A DNA stretch of 64,000 nucleotides from G963422745 sp963422745. GTDB lineage: Bacteria; Actinomycetota; Acidimicrobiia; Acidimicrobiales; Aldehydirespiratoraceae. Where the stretch lies: assembly GCA_963422745.1 (NCBI GenBank), contig OY730477.1, positions 930,001 to 994,000 on the forward strand, read 5' to 3'. Positions 26,098 to 32,973 of this stretch are shown here, piece by piece. Position 1 is the first letter of the stretch. Every line of letters begins with the position of its first letter. Position numbers and translations under genes: made by a program. The notes below the pieces were generated by a model. It was not told the DNA's origin. It did not search any database and saw only the letters and a program-made list of their open reading frames with translations.

Positions 26098-27792
26098 CTA
26101 GGCACCAAGGATGCTTGTCTGACTCAACGCTCGGCCATTTTTGGCTGCCAACCTGGCGGGCTCAGCATCACAACGCCCATGCGACTCGCCCAGCGCTCGG
26201 CCTTTTTTGGCTGCCAACCTGGCGGGCTCAGCATCACAACGCCCATGCGACTCGCCCAGCGCTCGGCCTTTTTGGGCTGCTGGCCTGGCGGGTTTGGGTG
26301 GTGGGTCTGGTGGTGGGTTGGGTGGTGGTCGCTGTTGGTTGGGTTGTAGTTTCCATCCGGTGGGGGTTTTGGCGAGTTTGTGGGTGCCGTCGTGCACAAG
26401 ATGGTGGTCTTGGTTGCATATCAATACCATGTTGTTGATGTTGGTAGGTCCTCTTAATGGTGGTTTGAATGGAATGATGTGGTGGGCTTGGCAGTATTGG
26501 GCGGGGGTGTCGCAGCACACGCAGGTTTTGTCGCGCGCGATTAGTGCTATCCATTGATCTTGGCTAGCGACCCGGATTCGGCGTGATTGCCACAGCCACA
26601 CACCTGGAGCTTCGTACACCGCTCCAGCAAACGTGCTTTCACAACAGATCTGCTCCAACACTCCTTGCGGTAGTTCGGTGCCGTCCGTTAAACACGCTGA
26701 GCCTTGGGGGTTATCAAGACGTAACCGTCCCGCATCTACGGTGACCACGACGGTGTGTCTCGGATGCGGCCGTTTGTGGGCATCGTCAGCGCTTGGAGCG
26801 GTTACAAGTTCAGCCAAGGCGTCGCAGCGCCGCTGAGCCGGTGTACGTACATCATCAGGCCTGAGATCATGGCGAGGCGCGTTGTTTGAGCCAGCATCGT
26901 TGCCCGGGCCGTGCTCGTTGTCGGGGTTGTTGGTTTTGTTGTCGTTGCGCCATAGACGGTCGACTGCTTCGTTCAGGTGTGCGCGGATTTCTGCGAAAGT
27001 GACCGGATCGAATCTGGCGGCGAGGTTGCCCATACCGCGGGCGTCAACCCAGGTACGCGCCTCGCGCATACGCCGCTGACGGGTGTAACGCCTGGCTTTG
27101 GTCCGTTCGCTGAGTTCAGTCTCCGCGAAGGTTTTGGTCTTGTTGGCGAACACGTCACCAGCCATGGCTTTGGCGGCATCCACTAAGGCCTCATCAACCT
27201 GCGCAGGGCTGACCGAGGTCGCCGCGTCCGCAGCAGCATCGGCGTGCGCTGCGGTGATTTCACCATTAGCCAACGCTTCGCGCAGTCTCGGCATCTCCGT
27301 CAGCTTCTCAGCGGTCTTGGACGCCCGCGTAGCCGCGCGCTTACTCAAGTGCGACCTGCTACGCGCTACCTCCGCTGCGGTGAGCCCACCATCACCGAGC
27401 CCGTCGATCGCGGCGGTGAACGCCAACCGCCGCTCTGTGACGTGAGCTTCGATCTTGAGAAGCTCACTAATACGAGCTTCGAGCTCATCTCGCCCTAACC
27501 CGGTATCGGTCATCTCGTCAAGCAACCTGTGAATGCAAGCGAACCTGGCATCGGTCGACAAACACGCCATCAACCCCGCCAGAGCATCATCACGGACCGC
27601 GGAACCGTCACCACCAGCGCTGCAACGACACACTCTAGACACCGCCGCTACATCATCTGATGCTCCCGCCGACATGATCTCCACACCATCCTGACCGGCG
27701 GGAATGACCGGTGCTGTGTCTGCGAGCAGGCCGACATTACTGGGTTGACGGTGAAAGACCAAGTCCGTTGAATTGTGCAGACCGTTAGCCAT
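26098..27792 (-). CDS. DUF222 / HNH endonuclease domain protein (13E12-repeat type)
   Basis: 564 residues from the Met at 27792 (MANGLHNSTDL); an earlier in-frame start at 27867 is less likely. A long helical DUF222 region (AATRASKTAEKLTEMPRLREALANG, then a second helical block) precedes an HNH nuclease motif with Zn-type cysteines: TCVCCDTPAQYCQAHHIIPF then NNMVLICNQDHHLVHD. Such multi-copy actinobacterial genes are often mobile. The C-terminus is Pro-rich and ends in a 22-residue repeat (AAKKGRALGESHGRCDAEPARL) of 66 bp (26143, 26209, 26275), joining the satellite region. Confidence 0.85.
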   Translation of the reverse strand: MANGLHNSTDLVFHRQPSNVGLLADTAPVIPAGQDGVEIMSAGASDDVAAVSRVCRCSAGGDGSAVRDDALAGLMACLSTDARFACIHRLLDEMTDTGLGRDELEARISELLKIEAHVTERRLAFTAAIDGLGDGGLTAAEVARSRSHLSKRAATRASKTAEKLTEMPRLREALANGEITAAHADAAADAATSVSPAQVDEALVDAAKAMAGDVFANKTKTFAETELSERTKARRYTRQRRMREARTWVDARGMGNLAARFDPVTFAEIRAHLNEAVDRLWRNDNKTNNPDNEHGPGNDAGSNNAPRHDLRPDDVRTPAQRRCDALAELVTAPSADDAHKRPHPRHTVVVTVDAGRLRLDNPQGSACLTDGTELPQGVLEQICCESTFAGAVYEAPGVWLWQSRRIRVASQDQWIALIARDKTCVCCDTPAQYCQAHHIIPFKPPLRGPTNINNMVLICNQDHHLVHDGTHKLAKTPTGWKLQPNQQRPPPNPPPDPPPKPARPAAQKGRALGESHGRCDAEPARLAAKKGRALGESHGRCDAEPARLAAKNGRALSQTSILGA

Positions 27793-28099
27793 GATGATCA
27801 CAATACCGATCGGGTATGACAGACAAGGTAAGTATACACGAACAATAGTTCGGACGACAACCCACACCCGCCTATAGAATCAGACAACTAATCCCATCTC
27901 AGATCACACGTTGCCGCTAATCAACGACAACACATCAACCCAACAACAACCGACTCACACCACAGGACGAGGCTACATATCCACCGTGGCTGTTATGGCG
28001 GATTTCTGTCCTTGCTCGGAGGTGAGCGTCCAGAGATGGATAATACAGAACAGCGCCGCTGGACGATGAACCACCTGATGACGGGGAACGAGGCCACGT

Positions 28100-28398
28100 G
28101 GCGTGACACCACACCGGCGTCAGTGTTGTCACGGGCGGGAGTGGCTGCAGTGGTGTCTCGTCGGTGGCGTGACACCACACCGGCGTCAGTGTTGTCACGG
28201 GCCGAGGTGGGAGGAGGAGTCGCAGCGGATTGGCGTGACACCACACTGGCGTCAGTGTTGTCACGGGGTCAGTGGCTACGTTCCCGGCGGCGCAGTGGGC
28301 GTGACACCACACCGGCGTCAGTGTTGTCACGGGGACCTTCGCCGGATCGCTGAGCGGGGCGGGGCGTGACACCACACTGATGTCAGTGTCGTCACGGG
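28100..28398. CRISPR. CRISPR-like array: five 36-bp repeats, four distinct 29-30-bp spacers, no cas genes
   Basis: Repeats at 28100-28135, 28166-28201, 28232-28267, 28298-28333 and 28363-28398, each starting GGCGTGACACCACAC and ending GTCAGTGTTGTCACGGG, are spaced at 66, 66, 66 and 65 bp. Repeat ends are partly palindromic (GTGACA / TGTCAC). The four intervening sequences are unrelated to each other. The last repeat has four or so substitutions, as at a CRISPR trailer end, which puts the leader on the left. Repeat and spacer sizes fit CRISPR. Against: no cas gene in the window, and 66 bp is also a common minisatellite period here. Confidence 0.6.
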
Positions 28399-28630
28399 AG
28401 AGCGAATGTTCCTTCCGTGCCAGCGACGCTGTCGCTCAGCCTCAACGCTGGATTTCGTCTCGAAATTGAAGACGTACTTGGCTGGTGAGGAGTCTCGGTC
28501 AACAGGAGTCAACGAGGTTTGACTGATCTTCGGGTAGCGGGCTTCTTGAGACCGAGGCTCGGTGATGTGTTTGCAGTCAGTGAACCGAAACGACTGCAAG
28601 CGAACTATGTTTCCGTGATGTGGCTATCTC

Positions 28631-28891
28631 TTAGACTACAGGTTCGGTGGTTCGAAGTCCGGAGTAGACGTCGTCAAGTATGTCGGCTAGTGACTGTATA
28701 TCTGCTTTGACCGGAACAAGTGTATCGGATAACAGAGATGTCTGACCAGCGATAACTCGTACATTATGGGTGGTCTTACTGAGGGCATTGTTGACGGAAC
28801 GTAACAGAAATACCACGCGTAACAAATAGGAAGCGATAACGAGGGCGAGGATTACCGCGGTGACGATTGTGACGACAGCAACTGTAGGCAT
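28631..28891 (-). CDS. Small membrane protein, paralogue of a hydrogenase-locus protein
   Basis: 86 residues. One strong N-terminal helix (VAVVTIVTAVILALVIASYLLRVVFLL) is followed by a helical, coiled-coil-like region (NNALSKTTHNVRVIAGQTSLLSDTLVPVKADIQSLADIL). An AGGA stretch precedes the ATG. Layout and helix spacing match the 87-residue protein at 48465-48728, and its upstream neighbour (29054-29302) matches 48725-49024 in the same order. Function unknown; inference: membrane scaffold for the electron-transfer or maturation machinery. Confidence 0.7.
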   Translation of the reverse strand: MPTVAVVTIVTAVILALVIASYLLRVVFLLRSVNNALSKTTHNVRVIAGQTSLLSDTLVPVKADIQSLADILDDVYSGLRTTEPVV

Positions 28892-29053
28892 TATTGGGTT
28901 CCTAGGGTAAGACTGTTGAGAGTCGATATGGCATCAAACTGAGAATACTTCTACCGATATTGAGCAGGCAGCGATATTGAGCAAGTATCCTGCGTCAGTC
29001 TCTTCTGTGGTAGTCCATGAATAAGCGGGCGAGGCTAGCGAAATCACGATAAA

Positions 29054-29302
29054 TCAGTGTGGCAAGTCCAGCGCATCGATATAGGTGATTGCGCAGCTCT
29101 TGGTCCGCACAGTTAGATTTTGAGTTCTCATTGTGGCAGGTAAAGGCTCTAACTGTTTTGTAATCCCAACGCCGTGTTCAACGATGTCGGCTGCGTACCG
29201 GTCAACCTCAATAGTACAACGCACGACTTGGTTAGCTAGCACCACAACAACCGGCAGCACAACCAGCAAGAGCACACCATTCGCGATCCACCACAGCATC
29301 AT
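29054..29302 (-). CDS. Small membrane protein, paralogue of a hydrogenase-locus protein
   Basis: 82 residues from ATG 29302, chosen because GGAGG lies 5 bp upstream. One N-terminal helix (LWWIANGVLLLVVLPVVVVLANQVV) is followed by a helical tail (EVDRYAADIVEHGVGITKQLEPLPATM). Size and opening (IWWM...-type) resemble the 99-residue protein at 48725-49024. Function unknown. Confidence 0.68.
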   Translation of the reverse strand: MMLWWIANGVLLLVVLPVVVVLANQVVRCTIEVDRYAADIVEHGVGITKQLEPLPATMRTQNLTVRTKSCAITYIDALDLPH

Positions 29303-29460
29303 ATTGGCCTCCAAGGAATTTGGATCGGTGTAGCCGACGTACTCATCGCCAAGTCGTTCAGGTTACAAGTATAGCCGACCAGCGGGGTTTGGCGCAAGTA
29401 GAGCTGATCTCGCCCTGATCGTGATGCACGGGCGTTTAGCTGGCTAATTACTGAAACCCG

Positions 29461-29703
29461 TGATTGCCGGGCAGGACTGTTCAGGTTCGTATCAGGTCGG
29501 TGAGTTGGCCGGGTGTTGCGACTGTTGTCGAGTCGGGCTGCTGATTGCCGGGCAGGACTGTTCAGGTTCGTATCAGGTCGGTGAGTTGGCCGGGTGTTGC
29601 GACTGTTGTCGAGTCGGGCTGCTGATTGCCGGGCAGGACTGTTCAGGTTCGTATCAGGTCGGCGAGTTCGTCAAGTGCTACGACCGCTCGCGAGTCGGGC
29701 TCA
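29461..29703. repeat. 81-bp repeat copying the 3' end of the CooC-like gene
   Basis: TGATTGCCGGGCAGGACTG begins at 29461, 29542 and 29623, an exact 81-bp period. The rightmost unit overlaps the 3' end of the CooC-like gene including its stop codon; the two left units are downstream copies of that end. Confidence 0.92.
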
Positions 29704-30362
29704 CGATCAAGGACAGATACGCCAATTCGGTCGGCTTCGTCCACCGCTGTGTCCGCTGGTACACCAACCACTTGAAGAGAACCGAAGGCGTCAACCATCT
29801 TCAGGCGGTCGCCGTCAACCAACTTGTTGGCTACTACAACTACCCGGCGCTGGCGTTGTCGGAGTGCGACCTTGACCGCCCGTTGTGCGACGTCGATCGA
29901 ACGCGGTGTGGGCTCCGCAACCACGACGATGACGTCCACACTCTGGGGATCGAGACGGGTGAGAGTGCCGATACCGGCCTCCAGATCGGCCACGATGATT
30001 GTGTGGTCGTCGGTCGCGGATCCGAGCAACTGCTCGGCGGATAATCCGCATCAAGGTCAACCTGGTTCGGGATTCTGGATGCGGGTGACGACAGCTAGTC
30101 GAACCCCGTCGGGTGCGTCGGAGCCGAACCGTTTGATGATGTCGTCCCAGCCGACTGCATGACCGTCCCCGTCAATCTGCTCGCGCAGGGTCATAAGCAT
30201 CTCGGTTTCGGTGTCGCCTATGCCGAGCGAAAGGCCAAGATTTGGGTTCGTGTCGCAGTCGAGTGCGACGACGCTGTGGCCGCGCTTTGAGAGAATACGG
30301 GCCAGAATCGCACTGGTCGTGGTCTTCCCGGATCCACCCTTGCCGACTACCGCGATCTTCAC
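29643..30362 (-). CDS. CooC/MinD-type ATPase, probable selenoprotein with Sec-x-Sec in place of the C-x-C motif
   Basis: 239 residues when two in-frame UGA codons (30059-30057 and 30053-30051) are read as selenocysteine; start GTG 30362. Deviant Walker A: VVGKGGSGKTTTSAILAR; then ALDCDTNPNLGLSLG; then NPEPG-U-P-U-CGLSAEQLLGS; then IIVADLEAGIGTL, VVVAEPTPRS and VVVVANKLVDGD. The frame on both sides of the UGAs is the same and belongs to one family. The homologue at 41638 has AAGCTCGGHA and that at 46852 has DEGCMCSAHA at this place, the dimer-interface metal-binding C-x-C of CooC. Known: CooC is the ATPase for nickel insertion. Inference: Sec102 and Sec104 replace both cysteines. If UGA is not decoded, the product is a 101-residue fragment. 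Confidence 0.8.
30022..30037 (-). promoter_or_regulatory. Candidate bacterial SECIS hairpin in the CooC-like gene
   Basis: On the minus strand CCGAGC-AGTT-GCTCGG forms a perfect 6-bp stem with an AGUU loop (a G in the first two loop positions). The loop begins 25 nt after the first UGA and 19 nt after the second, within the 16-37 nt window reported for bacterial SECIS elements. It lies inside the coding sequence, as bacterial SECIS elements do. Confidence 0.65.
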
Positions 30363-30685
30363 TTGGACATCACATCGTGATCGGATAGCCAGCGCGAGAC
30401 TGCTTCGTGATTCACGGCTTGAAACTTACATGGCTAGCGTCAATGACGCGGCAACTCACCGGGTCGCCTGTCCGTGGGATTTGTCGCTGGGCCCGTGCGA
30501 GCTTCGATTTCGGCGATGGATTCTGTTGGGTTATCACCTTCTGCGGGTCGTTGCTGGGCCGGAAGGCCGGTCGGGTATTCCGCGGACGTGTTGGGTTATC
30601 ACCTTCTGCGGGTCGTTGCTGGGTACCTCGCAACGGCACCAGACCCGAACCCCAGTTGGGTCATCACCTTCTTCGGGGTCGTTGC
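30363..30685. other. Spacer with GGTTATCACCTTCTGCGGGT repeats
   Basis: 320 bp upstream of the CooC-like gene with no gene seen. GGTTATCACCTTCTGCGGGTCGTTGCTGG occurs near 30530 and 30593, with a related copy near 30657, before passing into the 35-bp repeat array. Confidence 0.6.
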
Positions 30686-31010
30686 TGTAGCAGGGTTGTT
30701 GCTTTCTTCAGGGTGATTGCTGTAGCAGGGTTGTTGCTTTCTTCAGGGTGATTGCTGTAGCAGGGTTGTTGCTTTCTTCAGGGTGATTGCTGTAGCAGGG
30801 TTGTTGCTTTCTTCAGGGTGATTGCTGTAGCAGGGTTGTTGCTTTCTTCGGGGTGATTGCTGTAGCAGGGTTGTTGCTTTCTTCAGGGTGATTGCTGTAG
30901 CAGGGTTGTTGCTTTCTTCGGGGTGATTGCTGTAGCAGGGTTGTTGCTTTCTTCGGGGTGATTGCTGTAGCAGGGTTGTTGCTTTCTTCAGGGTGATTGC
31001 TATAGCAGGG
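30686..31010. repeat. 35-bp tandem repeat, about nine to ten copies
   Basis: TGTAGCAGGGTTGTTGCTTT starts every 35 bp at 30686, 30721, 30756, 30791, 30826, 30861, 30896, 30931 and 30966, with a last degenerate start at 31001 inside the end of the ATPase gene. Units differ only by an A/G change. The period is not a multiple of three, consistent with an intergenic place. Confidence 0.96.
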
Positions 31011-31824
31011 TCTTTGCTGGCAACGTAACGAAGCCGGTGCGGTCAAGGCGGTAGAGATCGGCGATGGTTTCAGCCAGGCGCAGGACTGCAGTGACGAAAG
31101 AACCTTCCGGGGCTGCGTCCATAGGAGCGATGCCGCGCCGATCGGCCCGAGCCACCTCGGCATCGGCTGGTAGAGATACCGCCACTGCTCGCCGGAGGCG
31201 GCGTTCGATTCGATCGGCGTCGTCTTGATGCGACACCTTGTTGGCGACGACGACGATCTCGCGGGGACCCCATTCGGCCTCGTTGAGGTTAAGCAACCGT
31301 TTCGCTGTGAGAACTGATTTGGCAGTCGGCTCCACGACTAGACACGCTACGTCGGCGTACCTACCCCACCCGAACATGGCTTGACGGGTCCCGCCTGCCA
31401 GATCGCCGACCACATGAAAGGCGAGCGGGGTTAACTCACGAACGACTTGGCTCCACGCTTGCTGGGCGCGTTGAATTGTGGAGACGTGACCACGGAGGTT
31501 CCCGAACTGTAGATAACGAACACCGTCGGGTCCGCGCGCTGAGTAGAACTCAACGAAATCAGCGGGCTCAAGGTCGGGGCGTAGAATCCACCGGGGCCCT
31601 GAGGCTGGTCCTGGGATAACGACGTCGTCGGGGATAGGGCGATCGTCGATTTCGATACCTAGGGAATATGCCAAGCCGGGGAGAGGATCGGAGTCAACGG
31701 CGAGTACATCAAGGCCGGAGCGGCCCAGAACTCTGGCAAGGGTTCCAGCGACAGTCGATTTGCCGGATCCGCCTTTCCCGACGAAGGCGACTGCGATCCG
31801 GTGCGACAATGAACTTTGTGACAA
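31000..31824 (-). CDS. CooC/MinD-like P-loop ATPase lacking the C-x-C motif
   Basis: 274 residues; the start is a TTG at 31824 or the TTG five codons later. Walker A FVGKGGSGKSTVAGTLARVLG, then DVLAVDSDPLPGLAYSLG, VVGDLAGGTRQAMFGWGRYADVACLVVEPT and IVVVANKVSHQDD give the SIMIBI-class fold of the CooC family. Where CooC proteins have C-x-C this one reads QFGNLRGHVST, with no cysteine, so metal binding at that site is unlikely. It lies between the two probable selenoprotein genes on the same strand, which suggests joint function, perhaps as a partner of the Sec-containing ATPase. Confidence 0.82.
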   Translation of the reverse strand: MSQSSLSHRIAVAFVGKGGSGKSTVAGTLARVLGRSGLDVLAVDSDPLPGLAYSLGIEIDDRPIPDDVVIPGPASGPRWILRPDLEPADFVEFYSARGPDGVRYLQFGNLRGHVSTIQRAQQAWSQVVRELTPLAFHVVGDLAGGTRQAMFGWGRYADVACLVVEPTAKSVLTAKRLLNLNEAEWGPREIVVVANKVSHQDDADRIERRLRRAVAVSLPADAEVARADRRGIAPMDAAPEGSFVTAVLRLAETIADLYRLDRTGFVTLPAKTLL

Positions 31825-31848
31825 TGAACCTTGTGATTCCGAAGGCGC

Positions 31849-32238
31849 GATCTTCGCTATTGTAGTGACCGTTACCTAGGGGTGGCCTAGGTCTCGGTGG
31901 GTGAGGTCCTGGGTACCCGGTGGGAGGGATCTTCGCTATTGTAGTGACCGTTACCTAGGGGTGGCCTAGGTCTCGGTGGGTGAGGTCCTGGGTACCCGGT
32001 GGGAGGGATCTTCGCTATTGTAGTGACCGTTACCTAGGGGTGGCCTAGGTCTCGGTGGGTGAGGTCCTGGGTACCCGGTGGGAGGGATCTTCGCTGTTGC
32101 TGTGACCGTTACCTAGGGGTGGCCTAGGTCTCGGTGGGTGAGGTCCTGGGCACCCGGTGGGAGGGATCTTCGCTGTTGCTGTGACCGTTACCTAGGGGTG
32201 GCCTAGGTAACGGTGGGTGAGGTCCTGGGTACCCGGTG
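31849..32238. repeat. 79-bp tandem repeat, five copies
   Basis: GATCTTCGCTATTGTAGTGACC or its variant (CTGTTGCTG) starts at 31849, 31928, 32007, 32086 and 32165, an exact 79-bp period, with a partial sixth end. Each unit contains CCTAGGGGTGGCCTAGG, an imperfect palindrome. The array fills the space between the DsrE-like gene and the ATPase gene, where the leader of the latter must lie. Confidence 0.96.
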
Positions 32239-32279
32239 CTTGACATCGCCTGCAGGTAACGACGGTGTGGTGATTGCAG

Positions 32280-32654
32280 TCAACCGCCGACAAAGATCAA
32301 TTCGGATTTGCCCTCGGCCACTTCGGTAAGGATCTCAGCAAGGGTTCGGAAACTGCCCCCTATGGCGGTGGCCTTGTCCTCAGACACCCCACGGGCATCG
32401 CATGAGAACGGTCAAAGTGAAACAAGGAAGGGTGCGTCTACACCGGCGACCACCTTGGCAGCCACATCCCGACCGAGTGCGGTGTCGGGGAGCCGGTTGA
32501 TGTCGGCTACCGAAACAGCGTCGCCAGCAAGTCGTACCTCGGCGTCAAGGCCACTACCTGCTGCCACACCGGCAAAGTGGTAGGCGCGAAGCATTGATCC
32601 TGGGTCGCTTGCCGGGTCTGAGGTGGTGAAGAAGATCAGCCTACGTAGCCCCAC
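32280..32654 (-). CDS. DsrE-like protein, probable selenoprotein
   Basis: 124 residues when the UGA at 32414-32412 is read as selenocysteine (Sec81). GTG start at 32654 with AAAGGAG 4 bp upstream. Opening LIFFTTSDPASDPGSMLRAYHFAGVAA and AEVRLAGDAVSVADI is the DsrE fold; the conserved strand reads PFLVSL-U-PFSCDARGVSEDK, then GGSFRTLAEILTEV and ELIFVGG. In DsrE relatives this is C-x-x-C-x-x-A-R-G, so the UGA falls on the first conserved cysteine. The part after the UGA is needed for a complete fold (family about 110-125 residues). The role in DsrE proteins is sulfur relay; here perhaps a selenol/thiol relay serving the neighbouring ATPases (inference). Confidence 0.8.
32379..32406 (-). promoter_or_regulatory. 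Candidate bacterial SECIS hairpin in the DsrE-like gene
   Basis: On the minus strand GATGCCC-GTG-GGGTGTC forms a 7-bp stem (two G-U pairs) with loop GUG. A further CTCA/TGAG stem below it is separated by a 3-nt bulge. The apical loop begins 19 nt after the UGA, with G then U in the first loop positions, matching the bacterial SECIS description. The same 19-nt distance is seen in the CooC-like gene. Confidence 0.65.
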
Positions 32655-32873
32655 GAGGCTCCTTTGCGGTCCTGTTGTGGTAGGCGCGAAGCATTGATCC
32701 TGGGTCGCTTGCCGGGTCTGAGGTGGTGAAGAAGATCAGCCTACGTAGCCCCACGAGGCTCCTTTGCGGTCCTGTTGTGGTAGGCGCGAAGCATTGATCC
32801 TGGGTCGCTTGCCGGGTCTGAGGTGGTGAAGAAGATCAGCCTACGTAGCCCCACGAGGCTCCTTTGCGTCCCG
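32581..32873. repeat. 100-bp tandem repeat duplicating the start of the DsrE-like gene
   Basis: TAGGCGCGAAGCATTGATCC occurs at 32581, 32681 and 32781, a 100-bp period with identical units. Each carries the Shine-Dalgarno sequence, GTG start and first 24 or so codons of the DsrE-like gene. The two upstream copies (starts at 32854 and 32754) run out of frame into TAG after about 37 codons, so they can yield only short peptides. The stretch 32874-32973 beyond holds GTGGTGGGGCG-type repeats and no gene. Confidence 0.95.
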
Positions 32874-32973
32874 GTCAGGCACAACAGTAGTGGTGGGGCG
32901 AGGCATATTAGTAGCGGTGTGGGGCGTCATGATTGGGCCGCTTGTGTGGTGTCAGCTGTGGGTGATGTCAGCG

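Noticed and set aside
27935..28375. Frames on both strands across the CRISPR-like array with repeated PVTTLTPVWCHA or similar
   Set aside because: 66-bp spacing keeps frames open; the repeated peptide simply reflects the DNA repeat.
29054..29302. Possible UGA readthrough at the stop of the small membrane protein; the frame stays open for about 45 codons after it
   Set aside because: The downstream residues show no similarity to the paralogue at 48725 and no conserved Cys position is involved.
30057..30362. The CooC-like gene as an ordinary pseudogene with two stops
   Set aside because: No frameshift, no loss of motifs, and both stops fall exactly on the two metal-ligand cysteines, with a hairpin at the right distance. 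Kept as the fallback explanation only.
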